From NCBI GenBank assembly GCA_946406015.1, contig CAMJJD010000011.1, positions 1 through 43,388 of the forward strand: a stretch of 43,388 nt of DNA. The letters are read 5' to 3'. Shown piece by piece: positions 18,706 to 27,462 of the stretch (position 1 is the first letter of the stretch; the number at the start of each line of letters is the position of its first letter). The notes under the pieces were generated by a model that was not told where the DNA came from, made no database searches, and worked only from the letters and a program-made list of their open reading frames with translations. A program made the translations under genes and the position numbers. Source of the DNA: an uncultured Bacteroidales bacterium. Lineage in GTDB: Bacteria; Bacteroidota; Bacteroidia; Bacteroidales; P3.

Positions 18706-21700
18706 ATGACAACAAAGATGATTATCCTTCTGGCGCTCGGCGCCGTGGCCCTGGGGCTCATCGTGCGCCTTCTGGCGCGTGCCGTGCACTACCGTCGCAC
18801 CCACCCCGACGAGTTCCTCAAGAGCCTACTCGTCCTGCTGCTCCTCGCGGCCTGCGGAAGCCACGCCGCTTGGGCGCAGGTGGGTACCTTCACGGTTACC
18901 AACACCTCGGGCAGCACCTTCACCATCACCCGCAGTGGCAACACCACCGTCGCCGAGACCGTCAACTACCGCACCGTCTCCCTCAGCGCCATCGAGGGCC
19001 AGCACTTCACTGCTGCCACCGGCACGCTGACCTTCGCCGCCGATGAGACCAGCAAGACCGTCACCGTCACCGAAGGCACCCCCGGCACTGATGCCTACAA
19101 GTACCAGACGGCCAGCAGCCGCACATACCGCTTCGAGGTTCTCGACCGCGACGGCTACATCCTCGCGTCGAGAGACCGCAGCATGACCACCGGCACCAGC
19201 GTACCCAGCAGCGGCGCCTTCGACGTCAAGGATGTCACCATCCAGACCGCCGAGTACACCGCCGATGACGACGGCTACGACAACAACGGCTACAAGAGCG
19301 TCTCCAGCACCTCCTACTGCACCTCCGGCACGCAGGCCTATCTGGCTTTCCTGAGCGCCCAGCTGCGTATGACCCTCAGCTTCGAGGCCAAGGAGAACGA
19401 CGACGCCTATGAATACCTGCAGCTGCTGGTCGACAACACCACCTCCTGCGACAACCGCTCCGGCTGCGGCGACGGTAACCCCGGCAATATCAGTGCCTCT
19501 CGCTATATGGCTGGTTTCGAGATGAATACTGGTTCCAAGGACGACACCTATCGAAGCTATACCTTCCCCGTCACCTCCGTCGGCAACGACGCTGGTGCCA
19601 CCAACCCCTGGGGCTACGGTACCAAATGGCCCCTCTCGAAGCAGAAGTTCAACACCAACTGCCGCGCCACCGACGGACGCATCATCATTCCCACCAACTT
19701 CAGCACCTTGGTGCTGCGCCTCAACGCTTCCGGCGGGTCGGGCAGCGACGAGTGGGCTGCCAAGAACGTCAAAGCCCACATTCAGGCCGTGGACGCCACC
19801 GCCCCCACCGTCCTCAGCAATTACAAGGTCAGCGGCGGGCGCCACCAGAAGGGTAACGTCATCTACGTCAGCGTGGCGTTCAGCGAGATTGTCACCGTCA
19901 GCGGCACGCCCACCCTCGCCACCTCGTGGGGCACCCTCAGCTACTGCGCCGGCAGCGGCTCCAACGTGCTCACCTTCAGCGGCACCATCGGCAGCGACGC
20001 CACCGGCACCTTCAGCGTCACCGGCCACAGCGGCACCATCAAGGACTTGGCCGGCAACGCCTTCAGCGGCACCGTCAGCCACGACTTCGGCACCGCCCTC
20101 GACGACGACTACGCCTGGACCGAGGCAGACTTCAACAGCCTCGGCACCAACACCTACGAGATAGCCACCAAGACCGACCTGCGCCACCTCGCCCTCCTGG
20201 TCAACGCGGCCAAGAACTTCTGCACCGGCCTCACCTTCCGCCAGACGCAGGACATCGTCTGCGACGACACCTATATCCCCATCGGCTACTACGTCAGCAG
20301 CAGTGACAAGGCCGATTTCCGCGGCACCTACGACGGCCAGGGCCACACCGTCAGCGGCATCACCGTCAGCCGCACGGGCAGCACCAATGCCGACGGCTAC
20401 GTGGGCCTCTTCGGCTATCTCGGCGCCACCGTGAAGAACGTCATCCTCGCCAGCAGCACCTTCACCGGCTATGACAACGTCGGCGGAATCGTGGGTTACA
20501 ACTGGGGCGGCACCGTGGAGAACTGCCGCGTGGAGAGCACCGTCACCATCAATGCCGGAGCCAACTTTGCCCTCATGCACGGCGGCATTGTGGGCCGTAA
20601 CTCCGGCGACTATTCCAAGGTCATCGGCTGCTACAGCGCCGCCACCATCAGCCAGAACGGCAAGAGCGACTGCAAGCAATACGGCGGCATCGTCGGCTAT
20701 AACTTCGGCGGCACCGTGAAGGACTGCCTCTACGCCGGCACCACCGTCACCGCTGCCAACAAGAAAGGCGCCATCATCGGCTACGATGAATACAACTACG
20801 GCGTCTTCTCCAACAACTACTACACCGCCATCAGCCTCGGCGGCGTCGGTGCAGATGGCAGCAGCAGCGACCAGGACGGCGCCCGCCGCGCCCGCACCGT
20901 CACCCTCGGTACAGGCGTCGCCCTCAGCGGCGCCGAGACCGCCTACAGCGTCAGCGGCCTCACCGCCATCGGCACCACCGCCCTCCAGAGCGGCGAGACC
21001 ATCTACAGCGGAGCCACGCAGACGCTCACCCTCGCCTATGGTGGCAGCGTGTCCGAAGGCTACAGCGTCACCTATACTGCCACCGCCGGCACCATCGACG
21101 GCAGCACCCTCACTATGGCCGACGCCGACACCGAGGTCAGCGCCAGCGTCGCAGCCATTCCCTGGAGCGGCAGCGGTGACAGTGCAGAAGACCCCTACAT
21201 AATCCTGTACCCCAGCCAGCTGGACCTGCTGGCCACAAACGTGAACGCCGGCACCTACTACAGCGGCAAGTTCTTCAAGCTGGGCAACGACATCACATAC
21301 AACGCCACTACAGCTTGGGACAACACCGAAAACAGCAGCACCGAGAACAACTTCACCGCCATCGGCGGGCCCTCTGGCACTACATCATACAATTATTTCA
21401 AAGGCACCTTCGACGGCGACGGCCACACCATCAGCGGCATCCGCATTACGCAAAAGACCAAAGAGAGCCAGGGCCTCTTCGGCTTCGTCGGCACAGGCGG
21501 CACGGTGAAGAACCTCACCCTCAGCAATGCCCGCATCTTCAGCAACAAAACGGGCATCGGTGGTATAGCTGGCGATAACAGCGGCACGATAACGAACTGC
21601 CATGTGACTGCCGACGTCAACATCCTTGGCAACGGAAATTACCACGGCGGCATTGCGGGCAGCAGCAGCGGCAACATCACCGGCTGCACCAGTGCCGCAG

Positions 21701-23847
21701 CGCTGAACTGGAGCGGAAGTTACAGGGGCGGCATCGCCGGCCAGATCAGTGACGCGACCGTCTCGGACTGCCTCGTTACTGGTGTGTCCTACAGTTTCGG
21801 CAGTAATACTTTTTTGGGTGCCATCGTGGGAAAGAACTTTGACGGAACCCTCACCCGCAACTACTATCTCGACTGCAGCGTGAACGGCGCCACCACCAAT
21901 ATCGGCGTCGGAACCAGCACCGCAGGCGTCAGCAATGATGCCGACGGCGCCCGCAGCGTCCACAACCTCACCCTGCCCGACGGCGTCACCGCTACCGGCG
22001 AGAGCGTCGAAATCAGCAGCATCACCTACTACGCCGCCGCCACCGACGTCACCCTCTCCTGCACGGGAACCGCCCCCGCAGGCTACGTCGAGCCCTGCTA
22101 CTACACCGTTGACGGCACCAACATCAGCGGCAACACCGTCACCATGCCCGCCAGCGACGCCACCGTCGCCCTGCTCTGGACTACCGACTACGAGACCGGC
22201 CACGCCGGCACCGAGGCCGACCCCTACATCATCGTCGACTACCCCCAGCTGGAACTGCTCGCCAGCCGCGTGAACAACGGCTACAACTACTCCAACAGTA
22301 AGCACTTCAAGCTCGGCGCCGACATCGTCTGCTTCGACGGCGAGAACAACCACGCGCCCATCGGCACCGAGACCAGTCATAAGGGGTTCATGGGCACCTT
22401 CGACGGCTGCGGCCATACCATCAGCGGCATCCGCATCAACAGCAGCAGCAACTACCAGGGCCTCTTCGGCTATTTCAACAGATCCAGCGGCACCGTGAAG
22501 AACGTCACCCTCGCCGACTGCGACATCACCGGCCACGACAACGTCGGCGGCATCGCCGGCGAAAACCGCGGCACCGTCACCGACTGCCGCGTGCTGGGCG
22601 ACGTCTATATCTACGCCGACGCCGACAACGCCTACAGGCACGGCGGCATCGTGGGCCGGAACGACTACGGCACCGTCAACGGCTGCTTCAGCGCCGCCAC
22701 CGTCACCCGCAACGGCAAGGACAATTGTCGTCACTACGGCGGCATCGTCGGCTACCTGGTCAGCGGCACCGTCAGCAACAGCATCGCCGTCCGCGCCGAC
22801 GTCAGCGGCTTAAGCGGCTACAGGGGCGCCATCGTCGGCACCAACGACCACGGCACCCTCGCCGGCAACTACTACTACGACTGCACCGTCGGCGGCACCG
22901 CCAATGCCACCAACGCCGGCACCGGCAGCGGCGACGTCACCGCGGGCGACGGCGCCGTGCGGGTCGAGGAATACCCCATAGCCGTCGGCGCCCAGATTGC
23001 CACCTTCTCCAGCGGCCTCAAGATTTACCAGCACGGCGCCTACTGGGACGGCACCTACTACATTGCCCGCACGGCAGGGAATATCCCCGTGGAGGCAGGC
23101 CACTGGCAAGCCATCAGCGTCTCGCAGCACGACGCCGGGCTGGACTGCCTCAGCCCCAACAATGGCAACCTCGTCACCGACGACTACGACCTCTACCGCT
23201 ACAACGAAGCCACCTCCACCTGGGAGAACGTCAAGAGCAGCAGCTTCGACCTCGAGACTGCCCGCGGATACCTCTACCGCCGCAACGCCGACGACACCAT
23301 CGACCTCTACGGCCTGTTCAATGACGCTGCCTCCTACAGCATCACCCTCACCGCCGACGGCTCTGGCGACCTGCAGGGCTTCAACCTCGTGGGCAACCCC
23401 TATCCCTTCAAGGTGCTGCTCACCTGGCCCTTCTACTCCTTCAACGGCGACGGCACCTGGACGGCCCACCCCGACGGCGACAGCCTCCTCGTAGGCCAGG
23501 GCGCCCTCGTCTACACCGCCAGCGCCGCGACACTCACCTTCGACCGCGACGCCCGCAACACCACCTCCACCGGCGGCGCCAAGGGCCTCCCCCCGCTGCC
23601 CAAAGGCTTCTCCCTCGGCGACACTGAACACTTAACGCCGAACACGGAACCCTTCGCCTACCAGGACGCCGACCAGCTCGTCGTCACCGGCTCCGGCACC
23701 CTCACCGCCTACGACATGATGGGCCGCAAGCTCTTCAGCCGCGAAGCCAACTCTGACCTCCGGCTTCCGACCTCCGACTTCCCCAGAACGGGCGTCTACC
23801 TCCTCCGCCTCGCCGGCCAGAGCCAGAAAATCGTGATAACGAAATAA
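18706..23847 (+). CDS. Large GLUG-repeat surface protein with C-terminal sorting domain
   Basis: A 1713-residue exported protein. The N-terminus is unusual: a hydrophobic helix (residues 5-25), a basic loop (RRTHPDEF) and a second hydrophobic stretch ending AAWAQ, which is probably the cleaved signal. Then a Calx-beta-like segment (~65-115), an Ig-like domain (~365-470), and three copies of a roughly 340-residue module starting near residues 474, 818 and 1160, each with GLUG motifs (GGIVGYNWGGTVENC type) and closing with an NYYYDC element. The end (YDMMGRKLFS...TGVYLLRLAGQSQKIVITK) is a type IX-like sorting domain. Likely an adhesin. ATG 18706 follows the promoter; the frame opens at 18562. 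Tracts at 23625-23652 and 23755-23785 lie in frame near the end. Confidence 0.88.
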   Translation: MTTKMIILLALGAVALGLIVRLLARAVHYRRTHPDEFLKSLLVLLLLAACGSHAAWAQVGTFTVTNTSGSTFTITRSGNTTVAETVNYRTVSLSAIEGQHFTAATGTLTFAADETSKTVTVTEGTPGTDAYKYQTASSRTYRFEVLDRDGYILASRDRSMTTGTSVPSSGAFDVKDVTIQTAEYTADDDGYDNNGYKSVSSTSYCTSGTQAYLAFLSAQLRMTLSFEAKENDDAYEYLQLLVDNTTSCDNRSGCGDGNPGNISASRYMAGFEMNTGSKDDTYRSYTFPVTSVGNDAGATNPWGYGTKWPLSKQKFNTNCRATDGRIIIPTNFSTLVLRLNASGGSGSDEWAAKNVKAHIQAVDATAPTVLSNYKVSGGRHQKGNVIYVSVAFSEIVTVSGTPTLATSWGTLSYCAGSGSNVLTFSGTIGSDATGTFSVTGHSGTIKDLAGNAFSGTVSHDFGTALDDDYAWTEADFNSLGTNTYEIATKTDLRHLALLVNAAKNFCTGLTFRQTQDIVCDDTYIPIGYYVSSSDKADFRGTYDGQGHTVSGITVSRTGSTNADGYVGLFGYLGATVKNVILASSTFTGYDNVGGIVGYNWGGTVENCRVESTVTINAGANFALMHGGIVGRNSGDYSKVIGCYSAATISQNGKSDCKQYGGIVGYNFGGTVKDCLYAGTTVTAANKKGAIIGYDEYNYGVFSNNYYTAISLGGVGADGSSSDQDGARRARTVTLGTGVALSGAETAYSVSGLTAIGTTALQSGETIYSGATQTLTLAYGGSVSEGYSVTYTATAGTIDGSTLTMADADTEVSASVAAIPWSGSGDSAEDPYIILYPSQLDLLATNVNAGTYYSGKFFKLGNDITYNATTAWDNTENSSTENNFTAIGGPSGTTSYNYFKGTFDGDGHTISGIRITQKTKESQGLFGFVGTGGTVKNLTLSNARIFSNKTGIGGIAGDNSGTITNCHVTADVNILGNGNYHGGIAGSSSGNITGCTSAAALNWSGSYRGGIAGQISDATVSDCLVTGVSYSFGSNTFLGAIVGKNFDGTLTRNYYLDCSVNGATTNIGVGTSTAGVSNDADGARSVHNLTLPDGVTATGESVEISSITYYAAATDVTLSCTGTAPAGYVEPCYYTVDGTNISGNTVTMPASDATVALLWTTDYETGHAGTEADPYIIVDYPQLELLASRVNNGYNYSNSKHFKLGADIVCFDGENNHAPIGTETSHKGFMGTFDGCGHTISGIRINSSSNYQGLFGYFNRSSGTVKNVTLADCDITGHDNVGGIAGENRGTVTDCRVLGDVYIYADADNAYRHGGIVGRNDYGTVNGCFSAATVTRNGKDNCRHYGGIVGYLVSGTVSNSIAVRADVSGLSGYRGAIVGTNDHGTLAGNYYYDCTVGGTANATNAGTGSGDVTAGDGAVRVEEYPIAVGAQIATFSSGLKIYQHGAYWDGTYYIARTAGNIPVEAGHWQAISVSQHDAGLDCLSPNNGNLVTDDYDLYRYNEATSTWENVKSSSFDLETARGYLYRRNADDTIDLYGLFNDAASYSITLTADGSGDLQGFNLVGNPYPFKVLLTWPFYSFNGDGTWTAHPDGDSLLVGQGALVYTASAATLTFDRDARNTTSTGGAKGLPPLPKGFSLGDTEHLTPNTEPFAYQDADQLVVTGSGTLTAYDMMGRKLFSREANSDLRLPTSDFPRTGVYLLRLAGQSQKIVITK

Positions 23848-23884
23848 CGAAATAACGTGATAACGACATAACGATATAACGAAA
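23831..23884 (+). repeat. ATAACGAA 9-mer tract across a stop codon
   Basis: Six units of the type GAAATAAC/GTGATAACG run from the last codons of the GLUG protein (VITK) through the stop to the next ATG, so the tract forms both the C-terminus and the whole spacer. Confidence 0.85.
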
Positions 23885-24783
23885 TGAAAACTCACAAGAT
23901 AATATCAGTAGCAGCGCTGGCGGCCCTTCTGGCCACCGCCTGCAGCAATGACAACGATGGGCGCCTGCGCCTCGTCGCCGAGCTCATGACCGCCGCCCCC
24001 GCGGGCGCCAAAGTCCTCATGGACCCCGCCGCCCTCGACGCCGCCGAGTGGGTCGCCGGCGAAACCATCGACCTCTGCGGCACCCCCTACACCATCGCCA
24101 GCGACGGCGACGGCGGCTTCTGCGTCAGCACCGGCAGCACGGCGCTGCCCGCCACGCTCTACGCCATCTACCCCGCCACCGTCAGCGACGCCCTGGGCAA
24201 CGACATACGCGTCACCAACGGCAGCAACGGCGCCTGCGCCATCGACATCCACCGCCTCGCCGTCAACTTCCGCGGCGACGGCCGTCACGACGTCGTCTTC
24301 CCCATGGCCGCCACGGCCGCCAGCAGCGACGCCAGCATCACCTTCCGCCACCTCACCGGCGGCCTGAAGCTCACGCTCACCAACAGCACGGGCGCCGCCG
24401 TGAGCGTCGACCGCCTGGTGGTCGGCGCCACACAGAATGACGGCAGCGCCGCCATCTACAAGGACCTGCGTCCCGCCTGGGCCACCGGCCAGCTGCCCGG
24501 CATCCCCGACGGCGACGTGGGCGAGAGAAGCGACGACCAGGGCGCCCAGTTCGTCGGCGACATGACGCTGGCGATGTGCACCGCCGGCAGCGCCGGCGTC
24601 ACCCTCGCCGCCGGCCAGAGCGTCACCTTCTGCATCCCCATGCTGGCTAGCCAGCTCAAGAACATCACTGTCGCCGGATACAGCGGCAGCACCCAGGTCT
24701 TCAGCAAGAGCAAAGCCCTCGACGCCGCCACCGACATCCAACGCAACATCATGTACACCATACCGAGCATTGAGATTAATTAA
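23884..24783 (+). CDS. Fimbrillin-like lipoprotein
   Basis: A 299-residue lipoprotein with lipobox LLATACS (Cys20). The mature part is beta-rich, with blocks reminiscent of the Mfa/FimA-type fimbrillins and fimbrillin-like DUFs of Bacteroidales: ALPATLYAIYPAT and HDVVFPMAATAAS...ITFRHLTGGLKLTLTN, where the F-x-H-L-x-x-x-L-x-x-x-x-x-N pattern is typical. Such proteins are exported, cleaved by a gingipain-type protease and assembled into pili or remain at the surface. It follows the GLUG gene after 36 bases. Family match is by pattern, subunit versus tip role unknown. Confidence 0.75.
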   Translation: MKTHKIISVAALAALLATACSNDNDGRLRLVAELMTAAPAGAKVLMDPAALDAAEWVAGETIDLCGTPYTIASDGDGGFCVSTGSTALPATLYAIYPATVSDALGNDIRVTNGSNGACAIDIHRLAVNFRGDGRHDVVFPMAATAASSDASITFRHLTGGLKLTLTNSTGAAVSVDRLVVGATQNDGSAAIYKDLRPAWATGQLPGIPDGDVGERSDDQGAQFVGDMTLAMCTAGSAGVTLAAGQSVTFCIPMLASQLKNITVAGYSGSTQVFSKSKALDAATDIQRNIMYTIPSIEIN

Positions 24784-24852
24784 GAATTAAGAATTGTCCT
24801 TTCACTCCCTCTCTCCCATTCACTCCCTCTCACTCCCTAAAAAAAACAGCCT

Positions 24853-25041
24853 ATGAACACCAAGAAACAATACACCCCTCCGACGCTCACCGTCGTCGCC
24901 TTCAAGGCCGAGCAAGGCTATGCCGGCAGCAACAGTAAAATGATGCTCTTCAGCCTCTTCTCGGCCCTCGAAGGCAGCCCCAACGTCCCCAACAGCCAGG
25001 AGTCCTGGTCCGACGAGCAGAACCTCTTCGGCACCTGGTAG
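24853..25041 (+). CDS. Small conserved-type protein of unknown function (62 aa)
   Basis: MNTKKQYTPPTLTVVAFKAE begins with the K-x-Y-x-x-P-x-L-x-V-V pattern of many short Bacteroidales proteins found next to surface protein genes. The rest is Ser/Asn-rich and ends SWSDEQNLFGTW. No signal peptide. Probably co-transcribed with the fimbrillin-like gene; the 70-base spacer holds CACTCCCTCT tracts. Function unknown. Confidence 0.65.
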   Translation: MNTKKQYTPPTLTVVAFKAEQGYAGSNSKMMLFSLFSALEGSPNVPNSQESWSDEQNLFGTW

Positions 25042-25063
25042 AAGGACGTACAAGGCAACGGTG

Positions 25064-25222
25064 AAAAACGGCGAATTACGCAAATTAAACGAAGCTACGC
25101 AGGTCAATTAAGAGCGAATTACTCGAATGCTGACGCATGCAAATGCCCCGACAATTCGAGTAATTAGCCTATAATTCAACACCTGCGCAAGCTTCGCGGA
25201 ATTCGTTCAATTCGCCGTTAAA
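25064..25222. repeat. Nested inverted-repeat element
   Basis: Three nested arm pairs: AACGGCGAATT (25067-25077) with AATTCGCCGTT (25209-25219); GAAGCTACGCAGGT (25091-25104) with ACCTGCGCAAGCTTC (25181-25195); AATTACTCGAAT (25117-25128) with ATTCGAGTAATT (25154-25165). The whole 160-base spacer between convergent genes can fold into one long imperfect hairpin. No coding potential seen. It could act as a bidirectional terminator or be a MITE-like element. Confidence 0.8.
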
Positions 25223-25227
25223 AAAGG

Positions 25228-25923
25228 TTACAATGCAGTCAGTCCGCCGTAGCTGGCGGCAGCGCGTTGCAGCGCCTCGGGCGTGAGGTACTGGCGGTAG
25301 GCGGTGGCGGCGGTGACGACGGTCTGCGTGGAGCAGAGGTCGCGGCGGCGCCGCACGAGGGCCCAGCCGAAGCGGTCGTCGCCGAAGCGGCTGTCGACCA
25401 GCGCCAGCCGTCCGTCGACCACCGTGAAGGCCGTGCGCAGCACCGCCTCGCTGTCTGCCGCCAGCTGCGGCTGGCCGCCGTAGCACACCTGCTCCAGCGT
25501 CACCAGCACGAGGCGGTCGGCCGCCGTCAGCAACTCGGGCTGCAGGTCGGTGAGCAGGGCAGGGGAGCCCTCCACGCTGCCCAGCCGCTGCCCGATGTCG
25601 GGCAGCGTGCCGCACGCCACCGGTATGCCGGGCAGCAGCAGCGTGTAGCCCTCGAAATGTTCCATACGTGTGAGGTACAGCGCCGGCAGCTTCGCCGCCA
25701 GGGCGCAGAACTGCGCATAGGTGATGAAACTTGTAGATTTCACAACTTTCCAGAGGTTATTATTATGAGCCAGCCGTTCGCGTTGGGCGAATTGCTGTTG
25801 CGTGCGTCGAAGTGGTTGATGGCTAGTGGCGGCTCGGATGATTGTTTGTCCTTGTCGGGTGTATAATGTCACCCCTGCTGACGGAAGGCTTCCGTCGACT
25901 TTGATTCCGTTTTTGTGTTTCAT
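25228..25923 (-). CDS. Hypothetical protein
   Basis: A 231-residue protein without signal peptide or membrane segment. The N-terminal 60 residues are basic and Gln-rich (RQGQTIIRAATSHQPLRRTQ), the remainder mixed alpha/beta with many hydrophobic residues (GYTLLLPGIPVACGTLPD). The arrangement of an N-terminal basic part and a later beta-rich region faintly resembles DUF6266-type proteins but no motif is shared. The start MKHKNGIKVDG is preceded by an AT-rich leader with a strong hairpin. No family recognised. Confidence 0.6.
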   Translation of the reverse strand: MKHKNGIKVDGSLPSAGVTLYTRQGQTIIRAATSHQPLRRTQQQFAQRERLAHNNNLWKVVKSTSFITYAQFCALAAKLPALYLTRMEHFEGYTLLLPGIPVACGTLPDIGQRLGSVEGSPALLTDLQPELLTAADRLVLVTLEQVCYGGQPQLAADSEAVLRTAFTVVDGRLALVDSRFGDDRFGWALVRRRRDLCSTQTVVTAATAYRQYLTPEALQRAAASYGGLTAL

Positions 25924-25957
25924 TTTCTTTGTGTTCTTTATGCTATTTCTTCGGTAC

Positions 25958-26001
25958 TTCTTCGGTATTTCTTCGCTTTTTACCGAAGAAATACCGAAGA
26001 A
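25958..26001. repeat. Perfect 18-bp inverted repeat
   Basis: TTCTTCGGTATTTCTTCG (25958-25975) and its exact complement (25984-26001) around an 8-base loop. An extra half unit, ATTTCTTCGGTAC, precedes it. It lies between the end of the HTH gene and the start of the next minus-strand gene and could be a terminator or leader structure. Confidence 0.9.
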
Positions 26002-26028
26002 ATTCCTATAATTAACTGAAAAACAGTG

Positions 26029-26508
26029 CTATTCTTGTTTGGAATGCGGGCGAGGCGCCGGTGTCCCCAGAATATCGGCGCGGCCGTTCTCCTGGATGAC
26101 GTTGGAGCGGAGGAGGGCTTCGACCTCGTCGAGGTCGTAGTAGAGGCGGTTGCCCATGAGGGAGGGGTGGAGGAGGCCCTGGCTGCGCCAGCGGAAGAGG
26201 GTGCGCCGGGTGGTGTGGATCTGCTTGCAGAGGTCGGCGGTGTCGATCCAGCGGGTGAGCCCCTGCTGCGGGTGTTCGACGGCGAGGAGGCGGGCCTGGC
26301 GTGTGGCGGGGTACTCGCGTTGCATGAGGTCGGCCAGCTGGGCGGCCGTCATGGGTTGCCGGTTGCGCTGGCGCGCGTGATGCACGCTGATGCTGAAATT
26401 GTTGACGAGTCCGTCGTCGGTCTGGTAGAAGACATAGACGAGGCTGGGCTGCGCATCGTAGTCCAGATGGAGCTGATGCATGATCTCTTTTAGCTGTTCG
26501 ATTGTCAT
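26029..26508 (-). CDS. Helix-turn-helix (excisionase/HTH_17-like) protein
   Basis: A 159-residue cytoplasmic protein. Residues ~90-140 read WIDTADLCKQIHTTRRTLFR, then WRSQGLLHPSLMGNRLYYDL, the winged-helix pattern of the MerR/excisionase-like HTH_17 family common in Bacteroidetes. The N-terminal 60 residues are a small alpha/beta region. Likely a DNA-binding regulator, target unknown; it is not next to an integrase, so an excisionase role has no support. Confidence 0.8.
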   Translation of the reverse strand: MTIEQLKEIMHQLHLDYDAQPSLVYVFYQTDDGLVNNFSISVHHARQRNRQPMTAAQLADLMQREYPATRQARLLAVEHPQQGLTRWIDTADLCKQIHTTRRTLFRWRSQGLLHPSLMGNRLYYDLDEVEALLRSNVIQENGRADILGTPAPRPHSKQE

Positions 26509-26537
26509 AAGACGTTGATTTAATTGGTCTGCGAGTG

Positions 26538-26545
26538 CAAAAGAA
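26538..26545 (-). promoter_or_regulatory. Possible -7 box of the HTH gene
   Basis: Minus strand reads TTCTTTTGCACTC, one mismatch to TAnnTTTG but with the common GCA extension, 30 bases before the start codon. Confidence 0.45.
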
Positions 26546-26550
26546 CAACT

Positions 26551-26576
26551 AAAAAGGGTGCGGCGGCGCCCTTTTT
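26551..26576. terminator. Terminator-like hairpin between divergent genes
   Basis: AAAAAGGGTGC / GCGCCCTTTTT (one G-U pair in RNA) followed by T residues. Unexpected place, since both neighbours are transcribed away from it. Confidence 0.55.
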
Positions 26577-26704
26577 TTGTGCGTGGGTGGAGCGTGGGCC
26601 GACCCTTGACGGGTCGTGGTTTTGGCGTCGCGTGTGTATACTCGTCGTATACTTTGTGTTGACAAAAGTTTAAAATATGTTATTGCGGAATGAAAACATT
26701 TTCT

Positions 26705-26712
26705 TATCTTTG
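26705..26712 (+). promoter_or_regulatory. -7 box of the following gene
   Basis: TATCTTTGCA, perfect TAnnTTTG with GCA extension, 33 bases before ATG 26746. It lies inside the longer frame that opens at 26677 and so supports the later start. Confidence 0.7.
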
Positions 26713-26745
26713 CAAAACGAAATAATCTTTCTTATCCGTTCGCTG

Positions 26746-27462
26746 ATGGAAGGACAGGGCACATACGACGTGATGCTTCGGTGCTGTGACGAGGAGGTGA
26801 AAGCCGACGCCGCCGAGGTGCAGCGTGTGCTGACACGTCACAAGCTCTCCTACAGGGAACAGGGTCTCGAATGGATACGGTTGTCGCACGAGCACTGTGA
26901 CCCGGCATGGATGGAGTTGTGCCGCCAGAAGGCGCGCCAGATGGTCGATGCTCGGGAGGAGGAACGCGAGCTGCTGGCGGCATTGGGCGTCGGCGTCGAT
27001 TTTGCGTCGACGCCGGAGGGGGTGCAACGGCCCGTCGACACGTTGGCGGAACGCCATTTTACATGGGTGGCGAAGCAGCCGAAGGTGGTGGTGGAGATGG
27101 TCAGCGGCGGCATCATGAACCTGGCGCGTGGCGGCTTCATCAGCGACGACATGGAGCAGCAGGCCGCCCTGCGGCGCGGTCTGGGCATCGCCCTGAACGC
27201 CGCCGAGCGCACGAGCCGGGCGCCGTGGCTCTACTGGCTGGGCGGCGACTCGGGGCTGCACTACCTCATCAAGAGCCTGTGGGACATGCACCTGATATAC
27301 TGCAGCGGCGGCGAGCGCGACAAGTGGAAGACGGTGTGCGGCTTTGTGCTGCATGCCGACGGCAGCCGCTACGAGCCCAAGCTCAGGGCCTGCTCGCGTG
27401 CCGGCGAGCAGACGCGCCGCGCCATCGACGACGCGATGCTCAAGGGGCTGAGGTATGTTTGA
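26746..27462 (+). CDS. Hypothetical protein
   Basis: A 238-residue soluble protein: acidic/basic helical N-terminal half (residues 1-90, with CRQKARQMVDAREEERELLA) and a second half with MVSGGIMNLARGGFISDDME and APWLYWLGGDSGLHYLIKSLWDMHLIYC. No signal peptide or membrane segment. I do not recognise the family. The second half resembles, loosely, proteins that pair with a plasmid- or phage-encoded HTH protein, and the divergent neighbour is one, but that link is weak. Followed by 427 bases of repeat. Confidence 0.65.
   Translation: MEGQGTYDVMLRCCDEEVKADAAEVQRVLTRHKLSYREQGLEWIRLSHEHCDPAWMELCRQKARQMVDAREEERELLAALGVGVDFASTPEGVQRPVDTLAERHFTWVAKQPKVVVEMVSGGIMNLARGGFISDDMEQQAALRRGLGIALNAAERTSRAPWLYWLGGDSGLHYLIKSLWDMHLIYCSGGERDKWKTVCGFVLHADGSRYEPKLRACSRAGEQTRRAIDDAMLKGLRYV

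Noticed and set aside
18826-20679. Long open frame on the minus strand (617 codons) opposite the GLUG gene
   Set aside because: It mirrors the biased codons of the GC-rich + gene, is very Ala/Gly/Val-rich and shows no domain; same for 21385-22734, 13988-15265 and 32064-33311.
26029-26508. Excisionase of an integrated element
   Set aside because: The HTH fits, but no integrase, attachment sites or mobile genes are near.
26551-26576. Small RNA gene ended by this hairpin
   Set aside because: No promoter found that reads into the hairpin within a short distance; left as a terminator-like structure.
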